From: Pseudanabaena sp.
GTDB taxonomy: Bacteria > Cyanobacteriota > Cyanobacteriia > Pseudanabaenales > Pseudanabaenaceae
Assembly: GCA_003249035.1 (NCBI GenBank)
Contig: QBMK01000016.1
Span: forward strand, 21,519 to 85,518
Direction of reading: 5' to 3'
Length of the DNA: 64,000 bases
This document shows positions 44,096-54,114 of this stretch, piece by piece (position 1 is the first letter of the stretch; every line of letters begins with the position of its first letter). The translations under genes and the position numbers were made by a program. Under the pieces are notes generated by a model that worked only from the letters and a program-made list of their open reading frames with translations, searched no databases and was not told the DNA's origin.

Positions 44096-44971
44096 ATGAG
44101 CGGGAGCATCTTAGGGACAACTAAAATTTTAGGCGTGATGGGTTTTCCTGTCAGTCATAGTCTTTCGCCTGTGATGCATAATGCCGCGATCGCAGCAATG
44201 GGACAGGACTATGTGTATGTACCATTGCCGATCCCTGTGGTGGAACTACCTGTGGCGATCGCAGGTTTAAAAGCAATTCAATCAGTTCAAGGCTTTAACC
44301 TGACTATCCCTCATAAAGTTGAAGTGATTCCTTTACTTGATGAAGTCTTACCGATCGCTAAAGCCGTTGGTGCAGTCAATACCGTTAAGCGCGTGGGAGA
44401 ACAATGGGTTGGCACAAATACCGATGTGGCAGGTTTTTTAGAGCCACTCAAGAAACTTAACTCTGATTGGGAAAAAATGCCTGCTCTGATCCTTGGGAGT
44501 GGTGGAGCGGCTAAGGCAGTAGTTGCAGCTTGCTTAGAGTTGGGCTGTTCTGTAATTCATGTCGTGGGAAGAGATCCCAGAAAGATGAAAAAATTTCATG
44601 GGGCTATGACTAGCCAACTCCATGATTACAATCTGCGGGTTCATCCTTGGGCATCAATACCACATTTGCTAGAAGTTGCGGGAATCGTAATCAATGCCAC
44701 ACCGATCGGCATGGCAAGCGATCCAAATACACCTATTTCTGAATTGGAAATGAATTTATTGCCCGATCATGCGATCGTCTATGACCTGATTTATACGCCA
44801 CGACCCACAAAGTTTTTACAAATTGCGGCTACAAGAGGACTAAAAGTAATCGATGGCTTAGAAATGCTAATTAATCAGGGTGCGATCGGGCTAGAGTTTT
44901 GGTTAGATCAACCTGTCCCCATTGAAATTATGCGCCAAGCTTTACTTCAACATCTGGCTTACAGCAAATAG
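44096..44971 (+). CDS. aroE: Shikimate dehydrogenase
   Basis: AroE reduces 3-dehydroshikimate to shikimate with NADPH. The 291-residue protein has GFPVSHSLSPVMHNAA at the substrate site, NLTIPHK with the catalytic Lys, NTDVAGF with the catalytic Asp, the dinucleotide loop LGSGGAAKA and the C-terminal INQGAIGLEFW. Complete and normal in length. It starts after the decayed antitoxin region and marks the return to core genes; prmA follows on the same strand. Confidence 0.95.
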   Translation: MSGSILGTTKILGVMGFPVSHSLSPVMHNAAIAAMGQDYVYVPLPIPVVELPVAIAGLKAIQSVQGFNLTIPHKVEVIPLLDEVLPIAKAVGAVNTVKRVGEQWVGTNTDVAGFLEPLKKLNSDWEKMPALILGSGGAAKAVVAACLELGCSVIHVVGRDPRKMKKFHGAMTSQLHDYNLRVHPWASIPHLLEVAGIVINATPIGMASDPNTPISELEMNLLPDHAIVYDLIYTPRPTKFLQIAATRGLKVIDGLEMLINQGAIGLEFWLDQPVPIEIMRQALLQHLAYSK

Positions 44972-45056
44972 TGAAAAATTTAAATTCAAGATTTTTTTGC
45001 TGTAAATAATTCGTTGGTAGTTAAGCGAACTTAGAAGGGAAGTTTTGAAAATAATT

Positions 45057-46007
45057 ATGTCATGGATAGAATTAAGTCTCGACACCACCAATGAAGCTGT
45101 AGATTGGGTTTGTACCTTACTCGCTAACGCGATCGCGGCTGAAGATCTCCACATTAGTGAATATTCCGATCGCTCAGAAAAATGGAAATTCACTATTAAA
45201 CTTTACCTGCCCAAAGATACCCAGATCTATCAGCGCATAGAAGCGATCGCAGCTATTCTTCAGCCATTACATCGCACAGGCATGACCAGTGAATTACAAA
45301 CCTTTGTAGTCAGTCAGAAGCCCCTGAAAATTGAACATAGTCCCGAAAATTCTTTGATTCGGCGTATAGGTGATCGCTTCGTAATTCTATCTGCTGACTC
45401 CGATTATCAACCTCGAACTTCTCAAGAAATTATTCTCCATCTCCAGAACAGTCTCGCATTTGGCAGTGGTCTCCATCCCGCTACTATCCTCAGCTTGCAA
45501 CTAATAGAACGCCATGTCAAACCCAAAATCCATGCCCTCGATCTTGGCTCAGGTTCAGGCATTCTCAGTGTGGCTCTAGCAAAACTCGGCGCGACAGTGC
45601 TAGCGATCGATAACGATCTCATTGCCGTAGTTGCCACTCAGGACGCAGTGGAACGCAATCAAGTTTCGTCACAGGTCACAGTCTTAGAAGCAAGCCTCGG
45701 CAGTGCTAGTCAATTAGGTCATTGGATGGGTGGCGATAGCATTGAGTCAGTTCCCGAAGTTGCAGCCAATGGACAGTTTGATCTAATCGTGGCAAATATT
45801 TTTGCGAGAGTGCATATTTCACTCGCAGCCGAATTTTACAAAGCTTTACACAATACTTCTGTACATTCTGGAATCTTAATCACCGCAGGCTATACTAGCG
45901 ATCGAGAAGAAGATGTGACTTCGGCGATGAGTTCGGCTGGTTTTGTCCAATGCGATCGGGCTCAAATTGATGAATGGGTCGCGATCGCTTATCGAGTTTG
46001 CCATTAA
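45057..46007 (+). CDS. prmA: Ribosomal protein L11 methyltransferase
   Basis: PrmA trimethylates ribosomal protein L11. The protein is about 316 residues with an N-terminal recognition domain starting MSWIELSLDTTNEAVDW and an SAM domain containing FGSGLHPATILSLQLI, ALDLGSGSGILSVALAKLGA and DLIVANIFARVHI. The ATG at 45057 fits the family; an in-frame TTG at 45045 is better spaced from the AGAAGGGA ribosome site and may be the true start. A long hairpin starts 2 bp after the stop. Confidence 0.9.
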   Translation: MSWIELSLDTTNEAVDWVCTLLANAIAAEDLHISEYSDRSEKWKFTIKLYLPKDTQIYQRIEAIAAILQPLHRTGMTSELQTFVVSQKPLKIEHSPENSLIRRIGDRFVILSADSDYQPRTSQEIILHLQNSLAFGSGLHPATILSLQLIERHVKPKIHALDLGSGSGILSVALAKLGATVLAIDNDLIAVVATQDAVERNQVSSQVTVLEASLGSASQLGHWMGGDSIESVPEVAANGQFDLIVANIFARVHISLAAEFYKALHNTSVHSGILITAGYTSDREEDVTSAMSSAGFVQCDRAQIDEWVAIAYRVCH

Positions 46008-46008
46008 G

Positions 46009-46063
46009 CTTAAACAAACAGAGAATGATGATGCAACGCATCACCATTCTCTGTTTGTTTAAG
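46009..46063. terminator. Terminator hairpin after prmA, 26 bp stem
   Basis: Arms of 26 nt with one wobble and the loop AAC, beginning two bases after the prmA stop codon. Confidence 0.8.
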
Positions 46064-46159
46064 GGAACTATACCTTTTGTCAAGCTGAATTGTAATTCAA
46101 TGTAACAATTGCCCAAACTTGGCTCAATACAAAAGCTAGACTAAAATCGGATAATAGTA

Positions 46160-46199
46160 ATCAGTTGAGTTAGTAGCGATCGCTACTAACTCAACTGAT
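46160..46199. repeat. 40-bp perfect palindrome centred on GCGATCGC
   Basis: Fully self-complementary: outer arm ATCAGTTGAGTTAGTAG, centre GCGATCGC, no loop. It lies between prmA and a small membrane protein gene; the same HIP1-centred design is seen at 11691-11724. Confidence 0.85.
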
Positions 46200-46290
46200 A
46201 CCATGCATAGACTAATACCAGTTTAAAAATAGCAAGCCTATTTCTAGACTTTAAAATCGCAAAGAAAATCACAAAGAGGAGTTAGGAGAT

Positions 46291-46518
46291 ATGGTGTATA
46301 CCCCTTTGATCGGTTTCACTCTATTTGTTACGCTGTTTTTAGGAGCAGCATTTACACTAAGTTATTTCTGGTGGGCTGATCGCTACAAAACTCCAGAAGT
46401 AATCGCCGCAGAAGTAATGCAGTTTTCCGAACAATTTACCAACGCATTGTCAGTTTTTGCTGTTGGGATGCTCGCCTTTGGCATCATGCTAATATTTCTG
46501 AATTTTTCCATCAAATAA
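46291..46518 (+). CDS. Small two-segment membrane protein
   Basis: A 75-residue protein with two predicted membrane helices (about 8-28 and 50-72), joined by ADRYKTPEVIAAEVMQFSEQ. A strong ribosome site (AGGAG, twice) lies 6-16 bp upstream of the ATG, and a good terminator follows the stop, so it is a real gene. I do not recognise the family. Confidence 0.65.
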   Translation: MVYTPLIGFTLFVTLFLGAAFTLSYFWWADRYKTPEVIAAEVMQFSEQFTNALSVFAVGMLAFGIMLIFLNFSIK

Positions 46519-46520
46519 AT

Positions 46521-46551
46521 AAAAAACGGGGCGTAAAACGCCCCGTTTTTT
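46521..46551. terminator. Terminator hairpin after small membrane protein gene
   Basis: AAAAAACGGGGCG and complement around TAAAA, followed by T-run; 3 bp after the stop and shared with the convergent gene 46550-46900. Confidence 0.9.
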
Positions 46552-46900
46552 ATAGAAATCCTACTGCCCCACCTAGTAAGATACTCATCAAGGCGATCGC
46601 GACAGGATGAATAACTAAAGCCCAAATGGTGGGAATTTTGATCCCTTCACAAAGTGGAAATACTAAACGGGCGATCGCCGCATTAATCAGCAAAAAGCAA
46701 ATCACCCACAGGGGAATCCATCGCAAATTCAACCCTACTAGCGCAATCCAAACAAAAATATTAGCGATCGCAACAAGCCCAACACCCTGTACCCACGCTT
46801 TGCCAGACTCAATTGGACGATTTGGTGACATCCATACCAATCCCATCCATGTTAATGCTGCCAATAACCCACAGGCGATCGCATCGTAAAAAAAGTGCAT
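46550..46900 (-). CDS. Four-segment membrane protein, unknown
   Basis: A 116-residue hydrophobic protein with about four membrane helices (7-25, 38-58, 62-80, 92-114). The sequence MHFFYDAIACGLLAALTWMG and IHPVAIALMSILLGG is not assigned to a family by me. Its last codons lie at the edge of the shared terminator. A long hairpin lies upstream. Confidence 0.6.
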   Translation of the reverse strand: MHFFYDAIACGLLAALTWMGLVWMSPNRPIESGKAWVQGVGLVAIANIFVWIALVGLNLRWIPLWVICFLLINAAIARLVFPLCEGIKIPTIWALVIHPVAIALMSILLGGAVGFL

Positions 46901-46937
46901 ATATTTTTGCCTCTAGCAGATAACTTCTGAAAATCCC

Positions 46938-46992
46938 AAAATCGATTTTGATAAAACCTAGCATTTGGCTAGGTTTTATCAAAACCGATTTT
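46938..46992. other. Hairpin, 25 bp stem
   Basis: Arms of 25 nt with one wobble (AAAATCGATTTTGATAAAAC) and a 5-nt loop, between the SPOR-domain gene end and the membrane protein gene start, both on the minus strand; a terminator for the former is likely. Confidence 0.65.
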
Positions 46993-47040
46993 ATGACTAA
47001 GTACTTGTGCGGCATTATAAATTGTCACACAATGCCATGG

Positions 47041-48642
47041 CTATTCAATTCTGGCAGGAATACCCTGAAGGCGCAATTGCTCAATTCGTTGTTGAGCCGT
47101 ATTAGGATCTCGATAAGAGCCTACTTGTACTTGTCCGTCACTAGGGCGAACAAAAGCATCCCGTTCAATTTGCTGAGCGCTAGCTGCATAGCTATTTTCC
47201 ACAACGACACGATAGCTACTACCACTTGAAGCAGGAATAGGAGCAGGAGCCGCAGGTGCGGGAACTGATGACACAGGTGCGGGAGCTGATGACACAGGTG
47301 CTGCATATTGCACTGAGCTACTCTTGCGGGGGGCAACATAGACAGTCGTAGGCGCAGCAGAATTCGTTTTAGCTCCACTTGTAGTTGTTGTGGAAGTCGA
47401 TCTAGATGTGCTAGGAGAACTATTTTTGCTAGTTGTAGGGCGTGCAGCAGGTGGACTATAGGATGGAGCAGGAGCGGCGGATTCGTAATTTCTTCTACTC
47501 ACAGGTGCGCTATAGCTACGATCTACAGTCGCTGGTGCCATAGCGGGAGGTATTGGTGAAACTGAAGTCGAAGGTAATGCAGTTGACGGTACAGTTCTTA
47601 AAGGCTGACTGGGAACTAAAGCACTATTTGGTGCGAATATTGATGGCTTCGATGAAGGGTTAGTTAATGTGCTCTTAGGTGCGATCGAAGGATTTGTTAG
47701 AGCTTTATTACCATTCGCTAAATCAGCTTTATCGCCAGCAAAAGGTACAAAAGATAATCCCGGATCATTTGTTTTCTGCTGATTTTGTAAATTAATATCG
47801 CTGCCTAAGTCTGAGGTTTTGCCATCGGGTTGTGTAGATTTAGGAGGTGACTCAGGTTTAAACAGTTTCATCACGCCAGATGGATCGACCATGAGATAGC
47901 CGATCGCGGCACTAGAACAGAGCAACAATAATAGTGAAATAATCCCCACAGGATTCATCAAGCTACGTAAGGCACTCTTTTCATTTGGTGCATCGGCAAT
48001 CGGGTATTCAGCCTCTTGCTCAACGGGTTCCTGATAATGGTCAGCATAGTCATTGGCAAAGCTTTGCAGAATATCATCATCATCGGGCTCAGGTATTTTT
48101 GCCATCGTTGGCGAGGACATGCTGCCGATTGTGGCACTTCCATAGCCATTCATATCTTGGGCATAGGGTAAATCTTGCTCTAGCCCAATATCATTCAAAC
48201 TTTCAAGGCTCTGGAGAGTTTCTAGCCCTTTATAGTTATGTAACTCAGCTGTAGATATATCGATTGATCGATTTGCTGATGATACCGTCCCCATTGGCGG
48301 CATGATAGGCATTTGGATTGTCCGTTGATCGCTATCAACGATGGGAGAGAGCGGCGAGAGCGCATCAGACAAACTGGGAGATGTCCAGATCGATTGAGTC
48401 GAGACAGCTCGGGGTCTAAAGGGATTGAGATATGAGATTGTTTGACCGTTGGCTTGCCAATGGTGATAACGATCTAGCTCGTCATTGAGGCTCGCATCCA
48501 AACCAGCCAACGCTGTCTGCAAGACTGAAGACTGATCGATCGCAGACAAAAGATCGGCATCTGAATTAGTTGCTTTTTGGTTGCTTGTTTTAGAGATCGT
48601 TTTGGAAATTGTTGGAGAGATGGCGGGACTCAATGTTTGCAT
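47041..48642 (-). CDS. SPOR-domain membrane protein
   Basis: A 533-residue single-pass protein. The N-terminal cytoplasmic part includes LNDELDRYHHWQANGQTISY, a motif seen in cyanobacterial proteins of this type. A membrane helix lies at about 230-250 (PVGIISLLLLLCSSAAIGYL). A long Ser/Pro/Thr-rich extracytoplasmic linker follows, and the C-terminal 70 residues (YRVVVENSYAASAQQI, VQVGSYRDPNTAQQRIEQLR) form a SPOR domain that binds denuded peptidoglycan. A septum or cell-wall function is inferred. It is 10 bp downstream of the sigma-like gene and probably cotranscribed with it. Confidence 0.8.
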   Translation of the reverse strand: MQTLSPAISPTISKTISKTSNQKATNSDADLLSAIDQSSVLQTALAGLDASLNDELDRYHHWQANGQTISYLNPFRPRAVSTQSIWTSPSLSDALSPLSPIVDSDQRTIQMPIMPPMGTVSSANRSIDISTAELHNYKGLETLQSLESLNDIGLEQDLPYAQDMNGYGSATIGSMSSPTMAKIPEPDDDDILQSFANDYADHYQEPVEQEAEYPIADAPNEKSALRSLMNPVGIISLLLLLCSSAAIGYLMVDPSGVMKLFKPESPPKSTQPDGKTSDLGSDINLQNQQKTNDPGLSFVPFAGDKADLANGNKALTNPSIAPKSTLTNPSSKPSIFAPNSALVPSQPLRTVPSTALPSTSVSPIPPAMAPATVDRSYSAPVSRRNYESAAPAPSYSPPAARPTTSKNSSPSTSRSTSTTTTSGAKTNSAAPTTVYVAPRKSSSVQYAAPVSSAPAPVSSVPAPAAPAPIPASSGSSYRVVVENSYAASAQQIERDAFVRPSDGQVQVGSYRDPNTAQQRIEQLRLQGIPARIE

Positions 48643-48652
48643 AATCTTTACC

Positions 48653-49324
48653 TCAGGCAGTAACGGCGGTTTGAGCTAGGTAAATGTCTCGGACGTCTTG
48701 GGGAAGGGCATCTTCTAGAGCACGATAAGCAATGACTAGAAGTTGTTTAACATCACTAGCAGAAATGTTTTCGCCTTCAGCATGTAAATAAGCAGCGATG
48801 CGTGTATGGCTCCACTGAAAAGTTTGAGACAATAGTAGTATTAGACGTAGGTTACCAGCCATTTGATTTAGCGCTTGATTAAGGTAGCACCAAAATACGG
48901 GCGGTGTATCTTTAAGTGAATATTGGATTTCTTCAACGGGTGGTACTTCGGCACGATTAATCATCATCGCCGCAATATTAATTAACCAACTTTGCAAAGA
49001 TAGGTGAGGTTTGTTAGCTCGTAAGTCTAGTACTCGCATCTCATGGTAGATATATTCCCAAGTTTTCACAAATAAGTAGTCCGATTGCACTGGCGATCTT
49101 GTTGCCGTAGCAATTAGGGTATACAGCACTTGTCCATAGCGACAAAAAATCGCTGCAAAGTATTGCCCCTCTTCAGGATGTCTTTGAAATAGCGTCACGA
49201 GTTCGCGATCGCTCTTCTGGAAAAGCGCCTGAATTTTTGGGTGGTGAATTTCGGGAAGGGGGGGAAGCTGAACAGTCACGACTATTGCTAGCTCACTTTT
49301 TTTGGTTTCAAATTTGATGCACAC
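48653..49324 (-). CDS. Sigma-70-like regulatory protein
   Basis: A 223-residue protein that resembles cyanobacterial sigma-70-family-related factors. SDRELVTLFQRHPEEGQYFAAIFCRYG resembles sigma region 2, and LRLILLLSQTFQWSHTRIAAYLHAE resembles region 4. Core promoter-binding residues are weak, so it may be a diverged sigma or a sigma-like protein. The start could be a GTG at residue 15 or 16. The SPOR-domain gene begins 10 bp downstream on the same strand. Confidence 0.6.
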   Translation of the reverse strand: MCIKFETKKSELAIVVTVQLPPLPEIHHPKIQALFQKSDRELVTLFQRHPEEGQYFAAIFCRYGQVLYTLIATATRSPVQSDYLFVKTWEYIYHEMRVLDLRANKPHLSLQSWLINIAAMMINRAEVPPVEEIQYSLKDTPPVFWCYLNQALNQMAGNLRLILLLSQTFQWSHTRIAAYLHAEGENISASDVKQLLVIAYRALEDALPQDVRDIYLAQTAVTA

Positions 49325-49552
49325 ATACTAGCAGCAAAGTATGATATTGCAACCCGAAGTCTTTACTAATTGTTTTCAGCCTCTAAGGTGCTAAAAACGC
49401 AAAAGCAAAATATTGATAGGTTGAGCTTAGCCACTTGTTTTTTTTGTTTTTGTGCTCATAAATATTAGAAGCAAAGGTAGGAAGCCATATCTCAATATTT
49501 TGAATAAAAGTTCGAAAAATTTAGGATGAGATTGAATCAAAGGAATGTCTAT

Positions 49553-49583
49553 AAACAAGAGAACGCATTGCGCTCTCTTGTTT
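49553..49583. terminator. Terminator hairpin for ferredoxin gene
   Basis: 14-nt arms (AAACAAGAGAACGC) with one mismatch around ATT, 6 bp after the ferredoxin stop on the minus strand. Confidence 0.75.
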
Positions 49584-49589
49584 TACACT

Positions 49590-49919
49590 TTAAGAGCTAT
49601 GTCCAAAGCGAATCGCGTAAACGTCTTGTTCTTTATCGGTGTAGATTTCGACATCGGACTTAGGATGCGATACACATAGAAGGATATAGCCTTTGGCATC
49701 TAGCTCTTCGCCCATACCGCCAATGCCCATACCTTGGCTTTGATCGACCTCACCTTTGACAATTTGGGAAGCACAAGTTGTGCATACACCTGCGTAGCAA
49801 GAACATGGCAAATCTAGTCCTTGCTCGATCGCAGCATCAAGGATCGATTGATTCTCGGGGACAGATACAGTAAAGCTTTGTCCTTGATGATGAAGTATGG
49901 CTGTAAAAGTCTGAGTCAT
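49590..49919 (-). CDS. 2Fe-2S ferredoxin, FdC2-like
   Basis: A 109-residue soluble ferredoxin with cluster ligands Cys41, Cys46, Cys49 (CYAGVCTTC) and Cys82 (YILLCVSHP). The spacing between the third and fourth cysteine, the GISAEL-like glycine-rich segment (MGIGGMGEELDAKGY) and the C-terminus EQDVYAIRFG resemble the plant/cyanobacterial FdC2 type and not photosynthetic PetF. FdC2 has been tied to alternative electron transfer and chlorophyll metabolism; that assignment is from recalled sequence similarity. Confidence 0.8.
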   Translation of the reverse strand: MTQTFTAILHHQGQSFTVSVPENQSILDAAIEQGLDLPCSCYAGVCTTCASQIVKGEVDQSQGMGIGGMGEELDAKGYILLCVSHPKSDVEIYTDKEQDVYAIRFGHSS

Positions 49920-50046
49920 TTTTCTAAAAGTTTAGTAAGTTGTTAGTTATGGTTAAGGTAATGCGCTTTGCGACACGCCTTGCCTATTTAATGATTGTGC
50001 AAGGAGAATGATACGATGTTCAATTGGCTTAATTTTATCTCCTCCT

Positions 50047-50688
50047 ATGCAACCCCGTCACATCGCTCGCGAACTCGCACTCTTTAGCATCAACCAATTA
50101 CCTAGCCAACCCCAAAAGCTAGAAACGAAAACTCTAGATGACATTGTGACGGCAGTTGTGCGATCGCTTCACGATGAGACCAAAGAGTTATTACAAACCG
50201 CTAGTGCTGAGTTACAGCGTGGACAAGAGCGTGTATCCGCTAGCGAGACACGCACTGGTGACGTTCGTCAAGATATCCAAGCTGTCGAGGGCATGGTGCT
50301 AGAAGCGATCGAATTAACAAAAAATGCAATTAACAATATTGGTGCAGCTTTAGAGTTTCCCGTTACTTTGGTATTGGCTCAACGCGCCGAAGTGCGCAAC
50401 TATGCGATCGATATTCTCAAAACCGTGAACGGCAAACGAACTGAGATCGATGAGATGATTAGTAGCGCTTTAGTTAATTGGCAAATCGATCGCCTTGCTC
50501 AAGTGGATAAAGATATTTTGCGAATTGCCACAGCGGAAATGATGTTTATGAGTGTGGCAAGTAAGGTTGCGATCGATGAGGCGGTGGAACTCGCCAAACG
50601 CTACAGCAGCGAAGATGGCTATCGGTTTATTAACGGAGTTTTGCGTCGCATTGACGATCAGCTAAAACAGTCGCGCATCTCTAAATAA
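50047..50688 (+). CDS. nusB: Transcription antitermination factor NusB
   Basis: NusB acts with NusE in rRNA antitermination. The protein of about 213 residues begins MQPRHIARELALFSINQL with an insertion typical of cyanobacterial NusB, then the helical core with VNWQIDRLAQVDKDILRIATAEM and VAIDEAVELAKRYSSEDGYRFINGVL. A 13-codon longer frame from an earlier start is not conserved. The 370 bp between its stop and clpB hold no clear gene, only a 34-codon minus-strand open frame. Confidence 0.95.
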   Translation: MQPRHIARELALFSINQLPSQPQKLETKTLDDIVTAVVRSLHDETKELLQTASAELQRGQERVSASETRTGDVRQDIQAVEGMVLEAIELTKNAINNIGAALEFPVTLVLAQRAEVRNYAIDILKTVNGKRTEIDEMISSALVNWQIDRLAQVDKDILRIATAEMMFMSVASKVAIDEAVELAKRYSSEDGYRFINGVLRRIDDQLKQSRISK

Positions 50689-51059
50689 ATAACGAACTTA
50701 ATTTCGTTAAACATTGATTGCTTCATTAACAAATTTAACCAAACTCATATATTTACCGCGATTTACAATCAACAGATCTGCAATAAATTCATTAGAAGCG
50801 TTATAAAGCATCACTTCCAGCAATTCCACACGTAGATATCTGTTGCATTATTTCAGCAATCAGAGCAAATATTAAAAGCTATAAAATTTTGTTTGGTTCA
50901 GATGGTTTTACGACCGTCAAGTTTTGAATTTTAAATTATTGACTGGAGCGACTGGTAATAGTCATCGAGTTCTAATCGTGATATAGAAAAGAGGCTATAT
51001 TGTAAACTTATTTTAACTGTCGTTAGAAATCACCCCCGATCCTGCTGTAACCAAAGTCA

Positions 51060-53732
51060 ATGCAACCAACCGATCCGAAAAAATTTACCGAAAAAGCATG
51101 GGAAGCGATCGTCAAATCGCAAGAGGTCGCAAGGCGATCGCAGCATCAACAACTTGAAGTTGAGCATTTGCTGATGGCGCTCTTGGAGCAAGAAGATGGC
51201 TTAACCACAAATGTATTTGCGGCGATGTCCGTACCGATGGCGAGGGCGCGGCGACAGGTTGAAGAATTTTTGCGACGACAGGCTCGTGTGGCGAGTCCAG
51301 AGCAGTTGTATTTGGGACGCAGCTTGGAGGTATGGCTTGATCGCGCTGAGGAGAGCCGAAAGGGCTTTGGTGATGATTTCATGGCAGTTGAGCATATGCT
51401 CCTCGGCTTAATCGATGAAGAACGCATCGGAAAGCGGCTATATCGGGATTTAAGTATAGATCGCAACAAATTAGAAGCAACAATTAAATCACTGCGAGGA
51501 AGCCAGACCATCACCGATCAAAATCCTGAAGCCAAGTATGCGGCTTTGGAAAAATATGGTCGCGATCTTACAGAACAGGCGAAGCAAGGCAAACTCGATC
51601 CTGTGATTGGTCGTGACGATGAGATTCGGCGGGTGGTGCAGGTATTATCGCGGCGGACCAAAAATAATCCTGTGTTGATTGGTGAACCAGGGGTTGGCAA
51701 AACGGCGATCGCAGAGGGACTTGCCCAGAGAATTATTCGTGGCGATGTACCAGAATCTCTCAAAGACCGCACGATTATTAGTCTGGATATGGGGTCGCTG
51801 ATAGCAGGGGCAAAGTATCGAGGGGAATTTGAAGATCGACTGAAAGCCGTTCTAAAAGAAGTTCTCAATTCCGATGGCAAAATAGTTCTATTCATTGATG
51901 AATTGCATACGGTGGTGGGTGCAGGAGCCACACAGCAAGGCGCAATGGATGCAGGAAATATACTCAAACCGATGTTAGCGCGGGGTGAATTGCGCTGTAT
52001 TGGCGCAACGACCTTAGATGAATATCGTCAATATATAGAGAAAGATGCAGCCCTAGAGCGTCGTTTTCAGCAAGTTTTAATCGAGCAGCCGACAGTCGAA
52101 GATACAATTTCGATTTTGCGTGGTTTAAAAGAGCGCTACGAATTACACCATGGCGTAACTATTTCTGATTCAGCGCTAGTAGCAGCGGCGACCCTCTCTA
52201 ATCGCTATATTACCGATCGCTTTTTGCCAGATAAAGCGATTGATCTTGTGGATGAATCAGCAGCCAAATTAAAAATGGAAATGGATTCTCGACCACTAGA
52301 GCTAGATGAGATTGATCGTCGGATTAGACAGTTAGAGATGGAAAGATTTTCTTTGCAAAAGGAAAAAGATGCTACGGCCGTTGAACGAGTGGAAGCAGAT
52401 GGCAAAGTGATCTATAAGAACAAGAGTAGTAAAGCCGTACAGGATCGGCTGGAACGCCTTGACAATGAGATGAATGAATTAAGCGATCGCTTTACCAGTC
52501 TCAATGATCGTTGGCAGCTTGAAAAAGATGCCGTGACGAATTTACGTTCTTTGAAAGAACAAATCGATCAAACTAAGCAGCAAATCGATCAGATGGAGCG
52601 TGAGTTCAATCTTAACAAAGCCGCAGAACTCAAATACGGAAAATTAACTGAGTTAGAGAAAAATCTTGATGAAGCTGAGTTAGAAATTAGCCTTGCGGGC
52701 TCCGAAGGGTCTTTGTCTAGAGAGCAAGTCACTGAAGATGACATTGCCGAAATTGTAGCGCGTTGGACTGGAATTCCTCTCAACAAATTATTACTATCAG
52801 AACGGCAGAAATTACTAACTCTAGAAAAACACCTCCATGATCGCGTTATTGGTCAAGAAGAAGCGGTAACTTCGGTGGCTTCCGCAATTCGTCGTGCTCG
52901 TGCGGGTATGAATGATCCCAATCGTCCAATTGGTTCATTCTTGTTTTTAGGACCCACAGGCGTGGGCAAAACTGAGCTGGCTCGCACCCTTGCCGAATTT
53001 CTATTTGATTCCGATGCCTCGATGGTGCGAATCGATATGTCGGAATATATGGAAAAGCACTCGGTTTCGCGCTTGATAGGTGCTCCCCCTGGATATGTGG
53101 GCTATGAGGAAGGCGGACAATTCTCAGAAGCCGTGCGTCGCCATCCTTATTCAGTGGTGTTATTTGATGAGGTCGAGAAAGCGCATCCCGACGTATTTAA
53201 TATTCTCTTACAAGTTCTCGATGATGGGAGGATTACCGATAGTCAAGGGCGCTTGGTAGATTGCAAAAACACAGTAATTATTATGACTAGTAATATCGGT
53301 AGCGATCGCATTCTCGAATTATCTAAAGATTTATCCAGCGATCTTGATGGTGACGCTCGCTATGACGAGATGCGCGATAAAGTACTTGAAGTTCTTCGCA
53401 ATCACTTCCGCCCTGAATTTCTTAATCGTATTGATGAGACAGTGATCTTCCATGCTCTGCGTCGCAGTGAAATTCGCTCGATTGCTGCGTTGCAAATTAA
53501 GCGCATTGAAAATCGACTTAGCGATCGTAAGATTTCTTTAAAACTGAGTGAAGAGGCAAAAGACTATATTGCTGCTGTTGGTTATGATCCTTCCTATGGT
53601 GCGCGTCCTTTAAAACGAGCCATTCAGAGGGAAATCGAGAACCCAATCGCCAACAAAATTCTGGAAGGAACGTTTGCTGAAGGCCATCAGATTTTGATTA
53701 CGGTTGAGGATGAGAAGCTAGCTTTTAGCTAG
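51060..53732 (+). CDS. clpB: ATP-dependent disaggregase ClpB
   Basis: An 890-residue Hsp100 disaggregase that works with DnaK. The N-terminal Clp_N repeats begin [17 protein letters not shown]. First AAA domain with [13 protein letters not shown] and the coiled-coil M domain (about 410-540, [19 protein letters not shown]). Second AAA domain with [20 protein letters not shown] and the end [18 protein letters not shown]. Heat induction is expected, but no promoter was read. A long intergenic repeat follows. Confidence 0.97.
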   Translation: MQPTDPKKFTEKAWEAIVKSQEVARRSQHQQLEVEHLLMALLEQEDGLTTNVFAAMSVPMARARRQVEEFLRRQARVASPEQLYLGRSLEVWLDRAEESRKGFGDDFMAVEHMLLGLIDEERIGKRLYRDLSIDRNKLEATIKSLRGSQTITDQNPEAKYAALEKYGRDLTEQAKQGKLDPVIGRDDEIRRVVQVLSRRTKNNPVLIGEPGVGKTAIAEGLAQRIIRGDVPESLKDRTIISLDMGSLIAGAKYRGEFEDRLKAVLKEVLNSDGKIVLFIDELHTVVGAGATQQGAMDAGNILKPMLARGELRCIGATTLDEYRQYIEKDAALERRFQQVLIEQPTVEDTISILRGLKERYELHHGVTISDSALVAAATLSNRYITDRFLPDKAIDLVDESAAKLKMEMDSRPLELDEIDRRIRQLEMERFSLQKEKDATAVERVEADGKVIYKNKSSKAVQDRLERLDNEMNELSDRFTSLNDRWQLEKDAVTNLRSLKEQIDQTKQQIDQMEREFNLNKAAELKYGKLTELEKNLDEAELEISLAGSEGSLSREQVTEDDIAEIVARWTGIPLNKLLLSERQKLLTLEKHLHDRVIGQEEAVTSVASAIRRARAGMNDPNRPIGSFLFLGPTGVGKTELARTLAEFLFDSDASMVRIDMSEYMEKHSVSRLIGAPPGYVGYEEGGQFSEAVRRHPYSVVLFDEVEKAHPDVFNILLQVLDDGRITDSQGRLVDCKNTVIIMTSNIGSDRILELSKDLSSDLDGDARYDEMRDKVLEVLRNHFRPEFLNRIDETVIFHALRRSEIRSIAALQIKRIENRLSDRKISLKLSEEAKDYIAAVGYDPSYGARPLKRAIQREIENPIANKILEGTFAEGHQILITVEDEKLAFS

Positions 53733-53750
53733 TGTAATGTAGCTGGGATA

Positions 53751-53854
53751 ATACCAAAACACAAAATGGCAACGCCATTTTGTGTTTTTAAAATCCTTAC
53801 TGAGCTTGGTTTTTAATTCACAAAAGTGTCGGCACACTTTTGTGAATTTGTATA
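53751..53854 (-). repeat. Double-hairpin repeat element, copy 4 (inverted)
   Basis: 104-bp element in reverse orientation relative to copies 1-3, ATACCAAAACACAAAATGGC to TTTGTATA. It follows clpB. The rest of the 380-bp gap before the subtilase gene has no recognisable gene. Confidence 0.85.
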
Positions 53855-54114
53855 AAGTCAATATTTAGACCAAGTTACAAGAGCTAGCATGGTAAGGGAA
53901 TTGAAAATTCAGTATTAGATTGAATAATCGGAGATCGATGAATTGTGGAGTTGTGTTGGCAATGAAGAAAAGCCAAGATGATTACGTCATTTAATTGAGA
54001 ATGTCAAAAAAATAAAGCTGAGTGAGGAACAAAGCTTGAATTAAAAGCTAAGATTTTTTTGATTATGCTAGATGAATATGTGCAAAGTCATGTAGACAAT
54101 AAACGGAAATAAAA

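Noticed and set aside
50707..50840. Minus-strand 34-codon frame (MLYNASNEFIADLLIVNRGK and on) between nusB and clpB
   Set aside because: The sequence looks slightly protein-like and may be a gene remnant, but it is short, has no ribosome site and no family recognition.
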